Source: Pseudomonas sp. NC02 (lineage in GTDB: Bacteria; Pseudomonadota; Gammaproteobacteria; Pseudomonadales; Pseudomonadaceae). Taken from it: a stretch of 64,000 bases of DNA. Below the pieces are notes generated by a model, which did no database searches, was not told where the DNA came from, and saw only the letters and a list, made by a program, of their open reading frames with translations. Below are positions 8,795-16,951 of the stretch, piece after piece (position 1 is the first letter of the stretch; each line of letters begins with the position of its first letter). The translations under genes were made by a program, and so were the position numbers. The DNA is taken from NCBI RefSeq assembly GCF_002874965.1, contig NZ_CP025624.1, positions 3,720,001-3,784,000 on the forward strand, read 5' to 3'.

Positions 8795-9958
8795 ATGGCG
8801 CTCGACCCCATCACCATACTGGTCCTCACCATCGCACTGGCAGGCGCCGCCGCGCTGTACCTGGCCGTCGAGTGGCGCAATGTCCGCGAGCCATCGCTGC
8901 TGTACTGGACTGCCGGTTTCGCCATCATCAGCGTGGGCAGCACCCTGGCGCTGTTGCGGGCCAGCGGCCTGCTGTTGATCGGCATCTGGTTCGCCAACGG
9001 ATTGCTGATCACCGCCCACTGGCTGTTCCTGCTGGGCGTTGCGCGTTTCACCCAGGTGCGCCTGTCTCGCGCCTGGTACCTGATGTTCGTGGCCTGGTTT
9101 GCGATGCTGCTGTTGCCGGAAGGACAGTCGTGGTCCAGGGCCATGCTGCTGGCCAACTCGCTGCTGGTTGCCCTGCCGACCCTGCGGGCCAGTTTCCTGT
9201 TGCGCCCCCATGGCCGATCACTCAGCGTGGGCGCGGTGCAACTGCGCTATGTGCTGCTGGCCCACGGGCTGTTCTATCTGGCCAAGTCGCTGGTGGCGAT
9301 CGTGCCGGGGACACTGATCGACCTGACGGCGTTTCGTGGCGAGATCATTCAGGTGTCGCTGGTGGAAGGCGCCATGGCGATCATGCTAATTGCATTGTCG
9401 ATGACCGGCACCGAGCGCTACCGCCGTGAGGAACAGATTGCACGGTTGGCCGCCCGCGACCCGTTGACCGCGCTGTACAACCGCCGCGCTCTTGAAATGC
9501 GCGCGCCGAGCCTGCTGAGCGAGGTGTCGCAGGCCCGGCCAGGTGCCCTGCTGTTGATCGACATCGACAATTTCAAGCTGATCAACGACCTGTACGGCCA
9601 TACCGCGGGCGACCGGCTGCTGGTGGCCCTGAGCGAGATGATTCGCGCGCAGTTGCCCGATGATTCGCTGGCGGCGCGGTTGGGTGGCGACGAGTTCGTG
9701 ATCCTGCTTAATGACACCTCGAACGCGCGCATTGTCGCGCTGGGCAGCGCCCTGCGCGAACAGTTTCATCAGGCTGCCTCGCAGGCCTTCGCCACGCCCG
9801 AAGCGGTGACATTGAGCATCGGCGCCAGCCTGTTCGACACGCCCCCCGCCAGCCTCGCGGCCTTGATCGAACAAGGCGACGCGGCGCTGTATGAATCCAA
9901 GCGCGGTGGACGCAACCGTATTCGTCTGGTGGACCGGACGGCGGTGGGCGCCGATTGA
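8795..9958 (+). CDS. Membrane diguanylate cyclase (GGDEF)
   Basis: This 387-aa protein has an N-terminal sensor of about six membrane helices (residues 1-205) and a C-terminal GGDEF domain (about 220-380). The active-site motif is intact (RLGGDEF), together with DPLTALYNRR and LLIDIDNFKLINDLYGH, so it should make cyclic di-GMP from GTP. The RxxD inhibitory site normally found just before GGDEF reads PDDS, so product feedback through that site is unlikely. No EAL domain is present. It lies 70 bp after the LysE gene and may share its promoter. Confidence 0.93.
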   Translation: MALDPITILVLTIALAGAAALYLAVEWRNVREPSLLYWTAGFAIISVGSTLALLRASGLLLIGIWFANGLLITAHWLFLLGVARFTQVRLSRAWYLMFVAWFAMLLLPEGQSWSRAMLLANSLLVALPTLRASFLLRPHGRSLSVGAVQLRYVLLAHGLFYLAKSLVAIVPGTLIDLTAFRGEIIQVSLVEGAMAIMLIALSMTGTERYRREEQIARLAARDPLTALYNRRALEMRAPSLLSEVSQARPGALLLIDIDNFKLINDLYGHTAGDRLLVALSEMIRAQLPDDSLAARLGGDEFVILLNDTSNARIVALGSALREQFHQAASQAFATPEAVTLSIGASLFDTPPASLAALIEQGDAALYESKRGGRNRIRLVDRTAVGAD

Positions 9959-9971
9959 CTCAATCGGTGCA

Positions 9972-10451
9972 TCAACCTTTGAGCGCCGCCTCAATCCCCG
10001 CAATATCAATCCTGGTCATCCCCATCATCGCGTCAAACGCCCGCTTGGCCGCTGCCGGGTCGGGGTGGGTGATCGCCGCGCTCAGTACACGCGGGGTAAT
10101 CTGCCATCTCACCCCCCATTTATCCTGGCACCAGCCGCAGACGTTTTCCTGGCCGCCATGGCTGACAATCGCGTGCCACAAGCGGTCGGTTTCCGCCTGG
10201 TCGTCGGTGGCCACCTGGAACGAAAACGCCTCGTTGTGCTGCACGCCGGAGCCTCCGTTCAGCCCCAGGCAAGGAATACCCATGACGGTGAATTCCACGG
10301 TCAACACATCGCCCTGTTTGCCCGCCGGATAATCCCCGGGGGCGTGATGGACCGCGGTCACTGCGCTGTCCGGGAAGGTCCTGGCGTAGAAGTTGGCAGC
10401 GTCCAGTGCACTGCCGTCGTACCAAAGGCACACCGTGTTTTTGCTGAGCAT
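9972..10451 (-). CDS. VOC/PhnB-like protein
   Basis: The 159-aa protein is of the vicinal-oxygen-chelate superfamily, in the group labelled 3-demethylubiquinone-9 3-methyltransferase or PhnB-like. Visible motifs are CLWYDGSALDAANFYARTFP, FTVMGIPCLGLNGG, NEAFSFQV and CGWCQDKWGVRWQITP. The enzymatic role is unknown, and true methyltransferase function is unlikely. A much longer frame runs upstream to 11027, but that part is antisense to the esterase gene. The start at 10451 follows TGGAGA. It is convergent with the cyclase gene. Confidence 0.88.
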   Translation of the reverse strand: MLSKNTVCLWYDGSALDAANFYARTFPDSAVTAVHHAPGDYPAGKQGDVLTVEFTVMGIPCLGLNGGSGVQHNEAFSFQVATDDQAETDRLWHAIVSHGGQENVCGWCQDKWGVRWQITPRVLSAAITHPDPAAAKRAFDAMMGMTRIDIAGIEAALKG

Positions 10452-10547
10452 GAGTGTTCTCCAGCGTGGAGGTTCGGACTTGCAGTGTAGTACCGCTACC
10501 GACAAGAATGCGTTCGCGTCCTGACATGAACCCAAACGGTGCAGAGA

Positions 10548-11516
10548 ATGAGTAATGGTGTAAGGATCGACCCGCGAATCATCCCGGCTCCGCGGTCCAT
10601 CAGCCCCGAGGCCCAGGCGATGCTGCAACGCATGGTGAACGCCGATGGCGTGCCGCTGAACAGCCTGTACACCCTGCCCGCACCCGATGACCACGCTGGC
10701 TGGCGCCGCATGCAGGCCGCAGTTGCCCAACAGTACGCGGCGTCCCAGGCGGGACAGACGGCAGACCACGTTGAGACATTCACCGTGGAAGACGCCACCG
10801 TGTACCGGGCGACGCCGGCATACGGGGCCGAGTTCGCCTATATCGACCTGCACGGCGGCGCCCTGGTGTTCGGCGGCGGCGAAAACGCCCGCCTCGCCGC
10901 CGGCAAGCACGCCGACCTGCACAACCTGACCTGCTACGGCGTGGACTACCGCATGCCGCCTGACCATCCGTACCCGGCGGCACTCGATGACTGTCTGGCC
11001 ACCTACCGGCATGTGCTGAAGCACCACACCCCGGACAAGATCGTGATCGGCGGACGCTCGGCCGGAGGCAACCTCGCCGCTGCCATGGTGCTGCGCGCCC
11101 GCGACGAAGGCTTGCCGCTGCCGGCCGCGCTGGTATTGCTGTCACCTGAAGTGGACCTGACCGAATCGGGCGACAGCTTCCAGGTCAACCGCACCGTCGA
11201 CGTGGTGTTGCCCAACCCGCTGATGAGCACCAACCTGCTGTACGCCGCTGGCGCGGATTTGTCTCACCCGTACCTGTCGCCGCTGTTCGGGGATTTCGCA
11301 CCAGGCTTCCCGCCGACGTTCGTGCAAAGCGGCACCCGCGACCTGTTCCTGTCCAACGCCGTACGCCTGCACCGGGCGCTGCGCCGGGCCGAGGTACCGG
11401 TGGAACTGCACATCTTTGAAGCAATGCCCCACGGCGGTTTCATCGGCGCGCCGGAAGACGCAGAACTGTCGGCAGAGCAGGTGCGTTTCGTGCGCCACTG
11501 GTTGAACCGCGACTGA
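10548..11516 (+). CDS. Alpha/beta hydrolase, hormone-sensitive-lipase type esterase
   Basis: The 322-aa protein has the HSL-family pattern: HGGALVFGGG (oxyanion hole), GRSAGGN with the nucleophilic Ser, SGTRDLFLSNAVRLHRAL with the catalytic Asp, and MPHGGF with the catalytic His. It is a cytoplasmic carboxylesterase of unknown substrate. A GTG at 10539 is three codons upstream in frame; I chose the ATG at 10548, but neither has a strong ribosome site. It is divergent from the VOC gene. Confidence 0.88.
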   Translation: MSNGVRIDPRIIPAPRSISPEAQAMLQRMVNADGVPLNSLYTLPAPDDHAGWRRMQAAVAQQYAASQAGQTADHVETFTVEDATVYRATPAYGAEFAYIDLHGGALVFGGGENARLAAGKHADLHNLTCYGVDYRMPPDHPYPAALDDCLATYRHVLKHHTPDKIVIGGRSAGGNLAAAMVLRARDEGLPLPAALVLLSPEVDLTESGDSFQVNRTVDVVLPNPLMSTNLLYAAGADLSHPYLSPLFGDFAPGFPPTFVQSGTRDLFLSNAVRLHRALRRAEVPVELHIFEAMPHGGFIGAPEDAELSAEQVRFVRHWLNRD

Positions 11517-11583
11517 TCGCCGTGAGTTGACACACCCTGTAATAATCCATAAAGATAAGCGCCTTCTTCAGGGTGTGTCCTCA

Positions 11584-11685
11584 ATGTCTGCAACGACCTT
11601 CAACTTTTCCGTCATTGGCTTGATTGCCAAGGCGCAAGGTTGCGTTGCGCACGCCCTCAAATCGAAGAAACAGTCGCTCATGTGA
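11584..11685 (+). CDS. Possible 33-aa small protein upstream of dapA-like gene
   Basis: This short ATG frame encodes MSATTFNFSVIGLIAKAQGC followed by 13 further residues, ending KKQSLM. The hydrophobic N-half and basic C-half would suit a small membrane-associated peptide. The ribosome site is weak (CAGGGTG). It lies in the 292-bp gap between the esterase and dapA-like genes, directly before a long hairpin, so it could be a leader peptide. No family is recognised. Confidence 0.35.
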   Translation: MSATTFNFSVIGLIAKAQGCVAHALKSKKQSLM

Positions 11686-11691
11686 CCGGGG

Positions 11692-11732
11692 CGCGCTGTC
11701 CCGTCAGATGAGCTGACAGGACATTGAGCGCG
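11692..11732. promoter_or_regulatory. Imperfect hairpin between the small ORF and the dapA-like gene
   Basis: Three nested stems pair in register: CGCGCT (11692-11697) with AGCGCG (11727-11732), GTCC (11698-11701) with GGAC (11719-11722), and TCAG (11704-11707) with CTGA (11713-11716). No T-run follows, so it is not a classical terminator. It may be a leader structure or an operator. Confidence 0.4.
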
Positions 11733-11808
11733 AAGGCCCCCTCCTCTTGCTTACTTCCCTCTGCCCTTCTGACGGTGACGAAATCGGTCAACCATCAGGA
11801 GAAAGCGC

Positions 11809-12672
11809 ATGTCATCGTTTCAAGGTATCTGGGTTCCCGTCGTTACACCGTTTCATAACGGCGTTATCGACTTCATCGGCTTGCGCCGCCTGGTCTGCCA
11901 TCTGCTGGAACAAGGCGCGGCCGGGATCATGGTCTGTACCACCACCGGCGAAGCCGCAGCACTGAGCCGCCGTGAGCAGTTGGCGATGCTGGATGCCGTA
12001 CTGGAACTGGTACCGCCGCAGCAGGTGGTAATGGGCCTGGCGGGGTATAACCAGATTGAGCTGCTGCAGTTCCAGAGTGAAATCCTGCAACGCGCGGTGG
12101 CCGGTTTGCTGGTACCGCCGCCGAGCTACATCCGCCCGTCCCAGGCGGGCCTTGAGGCGTTCTTCCGCACCGTGGCCGATGCGTCCAGTGTGCCGATCAT
12201 TCTGTATGACATTCCCTACCGCACCGGTATCGCCTTCGAACAGGCGACGTTGCTGAACATCGTCGCCCATGAACGGATCGTCGCGATCAAGGATTGTGGC
12301 GGCAACCTGGCCAATACCCTGGCGCTGCTGGCCAGCGGGAATGTGGATGTGTTGTGTGGCGAGGATGTGCAGATATTCAACGCGCTGTGCCTGGGAGCGA
12401 CCGGCGCGATTGCCGCGTCGGCGCATGTGCGTACCGCGGATTTTGTGGCGCTGCATCGACAGGTTCGCGACAACCGGTTGCTGGCGGCTCGCGAGACGTT
12501 TTTCGGGCTGCTGCCGTTGATTCACACAATGTTCGTGGAGCCCAATCCGGCACCGGTGAAGGCCGCGCTGGCGATGGACGGTTTGATCGGCAGTGAGTTG
12601 CGGGCGCCGATGTTGGGGGCGAGTGAGACGGTGACAAATCGGTTGCAGCAAGTATTAGGCGTGCGGCAATAA
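11809..12672 (+). CDS. DapA-family aldolase/lyase
   Basis: The 287-aa (beta/alpha)8-barrel protein is of the dihydrodipicolinate synthase/N-acetylneuraminate lyase family. It has CTTTGEAA (43-50), catalytic Tyr133 in LYDIPYRTG, and Schiff-base Lys161 in AIKDCGG. Relatives act as dihydrodipicolinate synthase, or as lyases and dehydratases of sugar acids. The housekeeping dapA in pseudomonads sits in a different context, so this is probably a paralogue with a catabolic substrate. The ribosome site CAGGAGAAAGCGC is strong. It stands alone and is followed by a REPIN. Confidence 0.85.
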   Translation: MSSFQGIWVPVVTPFHNGVIDFIGLRRLVCHLLEQGAAGIMVCTTTGEAAALSRREQLAMLDAVLELVPPQQVVMGLAGYNQIELLQFQSEILQRAVAGLLVPPPSYIRPSQAGLEAFFRTVADASSVPIILYDIPYRTGIAFEQATLLNIVAHERIVAIKDCGGNLANTLALLASGNVDVLCGEDVQIFNALCLGATGAIAASAHVRTADFVALHRQVRDNRLLAARETFFGLLPLIHTMFVEPNPAPVKAALAMDGLIGSELRAPMLGASETVTNRLQQVLGVRQ

Positions 12673-12675
12673 CCC

Positions 12676-12806
12676 GTGGCGAGGGAGCTTGCTCCCGCTG
12701 GGCTGCGCAGCAGCCCCAATTCAGGCACCGCGTTTTCGCCAGGTAAAATGGGGTGACCGGTTTTGGGGGCGCTTCGCACCCCAACGGGAGCAAGCTCCCT
12801 CGCCAC
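12676..12806. repeat. REPIN, GTGGCGAGGGAGC family
   Basis: Two inverted REP units face each other: GTGGCGAGGGAGCTTGCTCC begins at 12676 and its complement ends at 12806, with about 80 bp between. A second copy of the same family is at 38394-38523. It fills the gap between the dapA-like gene and the convergent GntR gene. Confidence 0.85.
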
Positions 12807-12820
12807 AGGGCACGGGCTGC

Positions 12821-13507
12821 TTATCCTCTCGCCACCGCCAACCGATGCAACGTGATCTTGCGCACCTCCTGCTTGCTCACCTCGATGTGAGTCTTGAGCA
12901 GTTGCTGCGCCAGATCGCGGTGCCGTGCCGAGATCGCATCGAGGATGCTTGCGTGTTCCTCATAGGTCGCTGCAATACGTGATTGCTGAGTGAAATCCAG
13001 CCGCCGAATGATGCGGATTTTCTCGGTTATCTCGTAATGCATGCGCGCCATTTCAGCGTTGCCCGTGGCCTGCACCAACCCGCAGTGGAACTCCTCATCC
13101 AGCGCGCAGACGACCTGTGCGTCATCCAGCCGCGCACTTTCGTCCACCCGCCAGATCGCTTCAAGCCGTTCAAGCCCCTGCTCCGCCATGCCACACAAGC
13201 GGCTGACGGCGGCCAACTCCAGCACGATTCTTACGTCGTAAAGCTCTTCGAAATAGTTGAAGTCGAACGGCCGCACCTGCCAGCCACTCCTGAAAAACAC
13301 CTCCAGGTACCCTTCCCGCTCCAGCCGATACAGCGCCTGGCGCACCGGCGTGCGGCTGGCCTGCATGCGCTCGGCCACGTCGCCTTCGCTGAAGCGATCA
13401 CCCGGCAGCAGGCGAAAGCCGAAGATGTCGTCCTTCACCTGCTGGTAGACCCGTTCCGCCAGGCTGTCCGGCCGTTCGCCGGGTTTTCTCGTGGTTGAGA
13501 GCTGCAT
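12821..13507 (-). CDS. GntR-family regulator, FCD type
   Basis: The 228-aa protein has an N-terminal winged HTH (SLAERVYQQVKDDIFGFRLLPGDRFSE..., then ASRTPVRQALYRLEREGYL) and a C-terminal FCD effector domain with metal-binding type residues (DVRIVLE, DEEFHCGLVQATGN, EEHASILDAI). It starts 2 bp after the allophanate hydrolase stop on the same strand, so the two form an operon. It probably represses that operon through the palindrome at 15327-15340. Its effector may be a urea-, biuret- or pyrimidine-derived metabolite, which is a guess. Confidence 0.9.
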   Translation of the reverse strand: MQLSTTRKPGERPDSLAERVYQQVKDDIFGFRLLPGDRFSEGDVAERMQASRTPVRQALYRLEREGYLEVFFRSGWQVRPFDFNYFEELYDVRIVLELAAVSRLCGMAEQGLERLEAIWRVDESARLDDAQVVCALDEEFHCGLVQATGNAEMARMHYEITEKIRIIRRLDFTQQSRIAATYEEHASILDAISARHRDLAQQLLKTHIEVSKQEVRKITLHRLAVARG

Positions 13508-13509
13508 GC

Positions 13510-15321
13510 CTAGTTCCTGCTCGCCATGTACGCGCGCCAGCCGCCGAATTCGGTGATGTCGGTGGCGCCTGCCAGGGCCCAGGGCTCGCAGATAAAACCC
13601 TTCACGCTGCGCCCGTCCGCCAGGGTGAGGTTGCCGATGCCCAGCGGCGCAGGGATCTCGGCGACGAACTCACCAAAGCGGGCGACAGGCATGTCCCACA
13701 GCTCGACGATGATCGAGCGGCCCGAGTCATCCCTGGCCAGCCCCGGCTTGGGCGGAACCGTGCCCGGCAGTGCATGCAGGCGGTAGTTGCTCGCCGTCAG
13801 GGTTTGCTCCACCAGCACGGCGTTGCGGCTGGTCAGCTGGAAGTTCAGCGGCATCCCGGTGAGATGCGCCCCAACCACCGCCACCCGCACGCTGCCGGGC
13901 GCCTGTCGCGCCGGTGCCGGTTGCGGCAGATTGCGTTGGGTAGCGCCGAGCGGAAGATCAAGGCCGGCCTGCCAACGCTTGCCCAGATGCGCCAGGGCGG
14001 CGTCGTGCCAGGCCGGTGCGATAAGGGTGACGCCGCACGGCAGGCCGTCGCTGCGCAGCCCGGCGGGCACGGCCAGTGCCGAGAGGTCGGCCAGGTTGGT
14101 GAAGTTGGTGTAGAAGCCAAACTGCGAGTTGTAGAGCACCGGCTCCACGGCCATTTCCGCCAGGGTGCGGATCGTCGGCGATGTCGGCACCAGCAAGGCG
14201 TCGAAACCGGCCAGGGTGTCGTTGATGCGGCGGCTCAGTTCGGCGCGCAGGTATTCGGCTTTATAGGCATCGCAGGCGCTGTACGTGTGACCGTTTTCCA
14301 CAATGCCACGCACCACCGGGTTGATCGCTTCGGCGTTGCTGGCGAGCATGCCTTCCAGTGCCACCGTGCGCTCCGCAACCCAGGAGCCGTAATAGAGCTG
14401 CTCGGCGAGTTGCTGAAACGGGCTGAAATCCACCGCCGTGATTTCGGCCCCGAGGGACTGGAACCTGAGCAGCGCCTGTTCAAATACGGCCTGGTTCTGC
14501 GCGTCGCCAAAAAACTCCAGGCTGGCCGGAACCGCCAGCTTGATCGTGGCGCCGACCGCTACAGGAGCAGTGTTGGGATTGACGCGTGAATAGGCGTCGC
14601 TGGCGTCGTAAGCAGCAGCGAGGCCCGCAACCGTCTCGGCATCTTCAACCGTCAGCGCAAACACCGAAATACAGTCCACGGTACGACAGGCCGGCACCAG
14701 TCCGGTGTTGGACAAGCGCCCCTTGGTCGGCTTCAACCCGACGATATTGTTGAAGCCCGCCGGCACCCGCCCGGAACCGGCGGTGTCGGTGCCCAGGGAA
14801 AACGCCACCAGCCCGCGGGCAACCACCGAGGCCGAACCCGAGCTGGAACCGCCGCTGACATAGCCCGGGTTAAAACTGTTGCCCACCGCGCCGTAGGGCG
14901 AGCGTGTACCCACCAGGCCGGTGGCGAACTGATCGAGGTTGGTCTTGCCCATCAGGATCGCCCCGGCCGCCCGCAGCCGGGTCACCACCGTGGCATCCGC
15001 CGCAGCGCGATAGGCAAACTCCGGACACGCCGCCGTGGTCTCCCAACCCGCCGCATCGATGTTGTCCTTGATGGCAAACGGCACGCCATACAACGGCAAC
15101 TGGTCGATATCGCCGTCGACCGCCGCAAGCCGCTCGGCCAACTGCGCCAACTGGTCACTCAATTGCTGCGGTTGCACCCGGCTGATCCAGGCATTGTCCT
15201 CGGCGGGGAACGTGCTCGCCAGGGTCAACAGGATGTCGGGAGTCAGCGCCTGGGTGCGGTAGGCAGCTTGCCATTCACCCAGGGTCCAGCCGAGTTGTTC
15301 GTTGCGCATTGAGGATTCCAT
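13510..15321 (-). CDS. atzF: Allophanate hydrolase
   Basis: The 603-aa protein has an amidase-signature domain (about 1-440) with VPFAIKDNID (catalytic Lys), SGGSSSGSA and GTDTAGSGRVPA (the two catalytic Ser). It also has the separate C-terminal domain of about 130 residues (SVRVAVVGAHLTGMPLN to the end) that distinguishes AtzF from ordinary amidases. It hydrolyses allophanate to CO2 and ammonia. The usual partner, urea carboxylase, is not in this window, and the neighbouring GntR gene is its only operon partner. An in-frame ATG at 15309 is an alternative start. Confidence 0.9.
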   Translation of the reverse strand: MESSMRNEQLGWTLGEWQAAYRTQALTPDILLTLASTFPAEDNAWISRVQPQQLSDQLAQLAERLAAVDGDIDQLPLYGVPFAIKDNIDAAGWETTAACPEFAYRAAADATVVTRLRAAGAILMGKTNLDQFATGLVGTRSPYGAVGNSFNPGYVSGGSSSGSASVVARGLVAFSLGTDTAGSGRVPAGFNNIVGLKPTKGRLSNTGLVPACRTVDCISVFALTVEDAETVAGLAAAYDASDAYSRVNPNTAPVAVGATIKLAVPASLEFFGDAQNQAVFEQALLRFQSLGAEITAVDFSPFQQLAEQLYYGSWVAERTVALEGMLASNAEAINPVVRGIVENGHTYSACDAYKAEYLRAELSRRINDTLAGFDALLVPTSPTIRTLAEMAVEPVLYNSQFGFYTNFTNLADLSALAVPAGLRSDGLPCGVTLIAPAWHDAALAHLGKRWQAGLDLPLGATQRNLPQPAPARQAPGSVRVAVVGAHLTGMPLNFQLTSRNAVLVEQTLTASNYRLHALPGTVPPKPGLARDDSGRSIIVELWDMPVARFGEFVAEIPAPLGIGNLTLADGRSVKGFICEPWALAGATDITEFGGWRAYMASRN

Positions 15322-15326
15322 CTTGT

Positions 15327-15340
15327 ATCCAAGTTTGGAT
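15327..15340. promoter_or_regulatory. Putative GntR operator upstream of atzF
   Basis: ATCCAA-GT-TTGGAT is a perfect 6-bp inverted repeat with a 2-bp centre. It lies within the wider CTTGTATCCAAGTTTGGATTTC-like context, close to the TTGTATACAA type of FCD-GntR sites. It ends 6 bp upstream of the 15321 start codon, where bound protein would block transcription or translation. Confidence 0.5.
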
Positions 15341-15574
15341 TTCTTTTAGCAATCCCTGGGCCAATCAGCTGCAAGCCAATGAATACGTGAGGTTGACAGA
15401 AAACCCACCGATGGATCGCCTCCAGCCGTGCTCCGTCATGAAGCAGCAATGCGCCAAAAAAAGACATTCTGGCGGCCGCGCGGTTGCGAGCGGCCCGATA
15501 CCGGCCTATGTTCGAAACCATGTTGTAAACGCTGCTGTCCATCCCATACGCCCTTTCCGTAGCCAGGTGACGAC

Positions 15575-16951
15575 ATGCCCACCGCTTCCCGCCCCGCCGT
15601 GCTCGAACTGATTGGCAATACCCCGCTGGTGCGGGTCAGCCGCTTCGATACCGGCCCGTGCACGCTGTTCCTCAAGCTTGAATCCCAGAACCCCGGCGGC
15701 TCCATCAAGGACCGCATTGGCCTGGCCATGATCGACGCCGCCGAGCGCGATGGCCGCCTGCGCCCCGGCGGCACCATCATCGAAGCCACCGCCGGCAATA
15801 CCGGCCTCGGCCTGGCCCTGGTGGGACGCGCCAAAGGCTACCGGGTGGTACTGGTGGTGCCGGACAAGATGTCCACCGAGAAAGTCTTGCACCTGAAAGC
15901 CATGGGCGCCGAGGTGCACATCACCCGCTCGGATGTCGGCAAGGGCCATCCCGAGTATTACCAGGATGTGGCGGCGCGACTGGCCAAGGACATTCCCGAT
16001 TCGTTCTTCGCCGACCAGTTCAACAACCCGGCCAACCCCCTGGCCCACGAGACCAGCACCGCCCCGGAAATCTGGGCCCAGACCCAACATGACCTGGATG
16101 CCATCGTGGTTGGCGTCGGCTCGGCCGGCACCCTCACCGGCCTGACACGCTTCTTCAAGCGCGTGCAACCCGACCTTGCCATGGTGCTGGCCGACCCGGT
16201 CGGCTCGGTGATGGCCGAGTACAGCCGCAGCGGCACCATGACCGAGCCCGGCTCGTGGGCCGTGGAAGGTATCGGCGAAGACTTCATCCCCTCGATCGCC
16301 GACCTCTCCAGCGTGCGCCACGCCTATTCCATCAGCGACGAAGAAAGCTTCGACCACGCCCGCCAACTGCTGCGGGCCGAAGGCATTCTCGGTGGCTCCT
16401 CCACCGGCACCCTGCTGGCCGCCGCCCTGCGTTATTGCCGCGAACAGACCGAGCCCAAGCGCGTGGTCACCTTCGTCTGCGACACCGGCACGCGCTACCT
16501 GTCGAAGGTCTACAACGACCAATGGATGAACGACGCCGGCCTGCTGCAATACAAACACTACGGCGACCTGCGCGACCTGATCGCCCGTCGTTTCGAGGAC
16601 GGCCGGGTGATCAGCGTCGGCCCCGACGACAGCCTGCTCACCGCCTTCCAGCGCATGCGCCTGGCCGACGTCTCACAGCTGCCGGTGCTGGTGGACGGCA
16701 AGCAACTGGTGGGGGTGCTCGACGAGTCGGATGTATTGCTCGGCCTGCATCAGAACGCCGCGCACTTTTCCATGACCGTGGGCAGCGCCATGACCAACGC
16801 CCTTCACACCCTCGCACCCAGCGCCAGCCTTGCGCAATTGCAGGCCGAGCTGGATCGCGGGCTGGTGGCAATCATTGCCGACGCCTCGGGCTTTCACGGC
16901 CTGATCACCCGCGTCGACCTGCTCAATCACCTACGGAGATCCCTTGCATGA
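15575..16951 (+). CDS. Cystathionine beta-synthase
   Basis: The 458-aa protein has a PLP fold-type II catalytic domain (about 1-320) with Lys45 in GGSIKDR, TAGNTGLG and VGSAGTLTG, then two C-terminal CBS domains (about 335-455). It condenses serine or O-acetylserine with homocysteine to cystathionine, the first step of reverse transsulfuration. CBS modules in relatives bind adenosyl ligands. The ribosome site is AGGTGA. Its stop overlaps the next start (ATGA), so the two genes are translationally coupled. Confidence 0.92.
   Translation: MPTASRPAVLELIGNTPLVRVSRFDTGPCTLFLKLESQNPGGSIKDRIGLAMIDAAERDGRLRPGGTIIEATAGNTGLGLALVGRAKGYRVVLVVPDKMSTEKVLHLKAMGAEVHITRSDVGKGHPEYYQDVAARLAKDIPDSFFADQFNNPANPLAHETSTAPEIWAQTQHDLDAIVVGVGSAGTLTGLTRFFKRVQPDLAMVLADPVGSVMAEYSRSGTMTEPGSWAVEGIGEDFIPSIADLSSVRHAYSISDEESFDHARQLLRAEGILGGSSTGTLLAAALRYCREQTEPKRVVTFVCDTGTRYLSKVYNDQWMNDAGLLQYKHYGDLRDLIARRFEDGRVISVGPDDSLLTAFQRMRLADVSQLPVLVDGKQLVGVLDESDVLLGLHQNAAHFSMTVGSAMTNALHTLAPSASLAQLQAELDRGLVAIIADASGFHGLITRVDLLNHLRRSLA

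Noticed and set aside
10452..11027. N-terminal extension of the VOC frame
   Set aside because: It is antisense to the esterase gene; a family-type start with ribosome site is at 10451.
16255..16947. N-terminal extension of the cystathionine lyase frame
   Set aside because: It is Arg/Pro-rich shadow inside the CBS gene; the real start is the coupled ATG at 16948.
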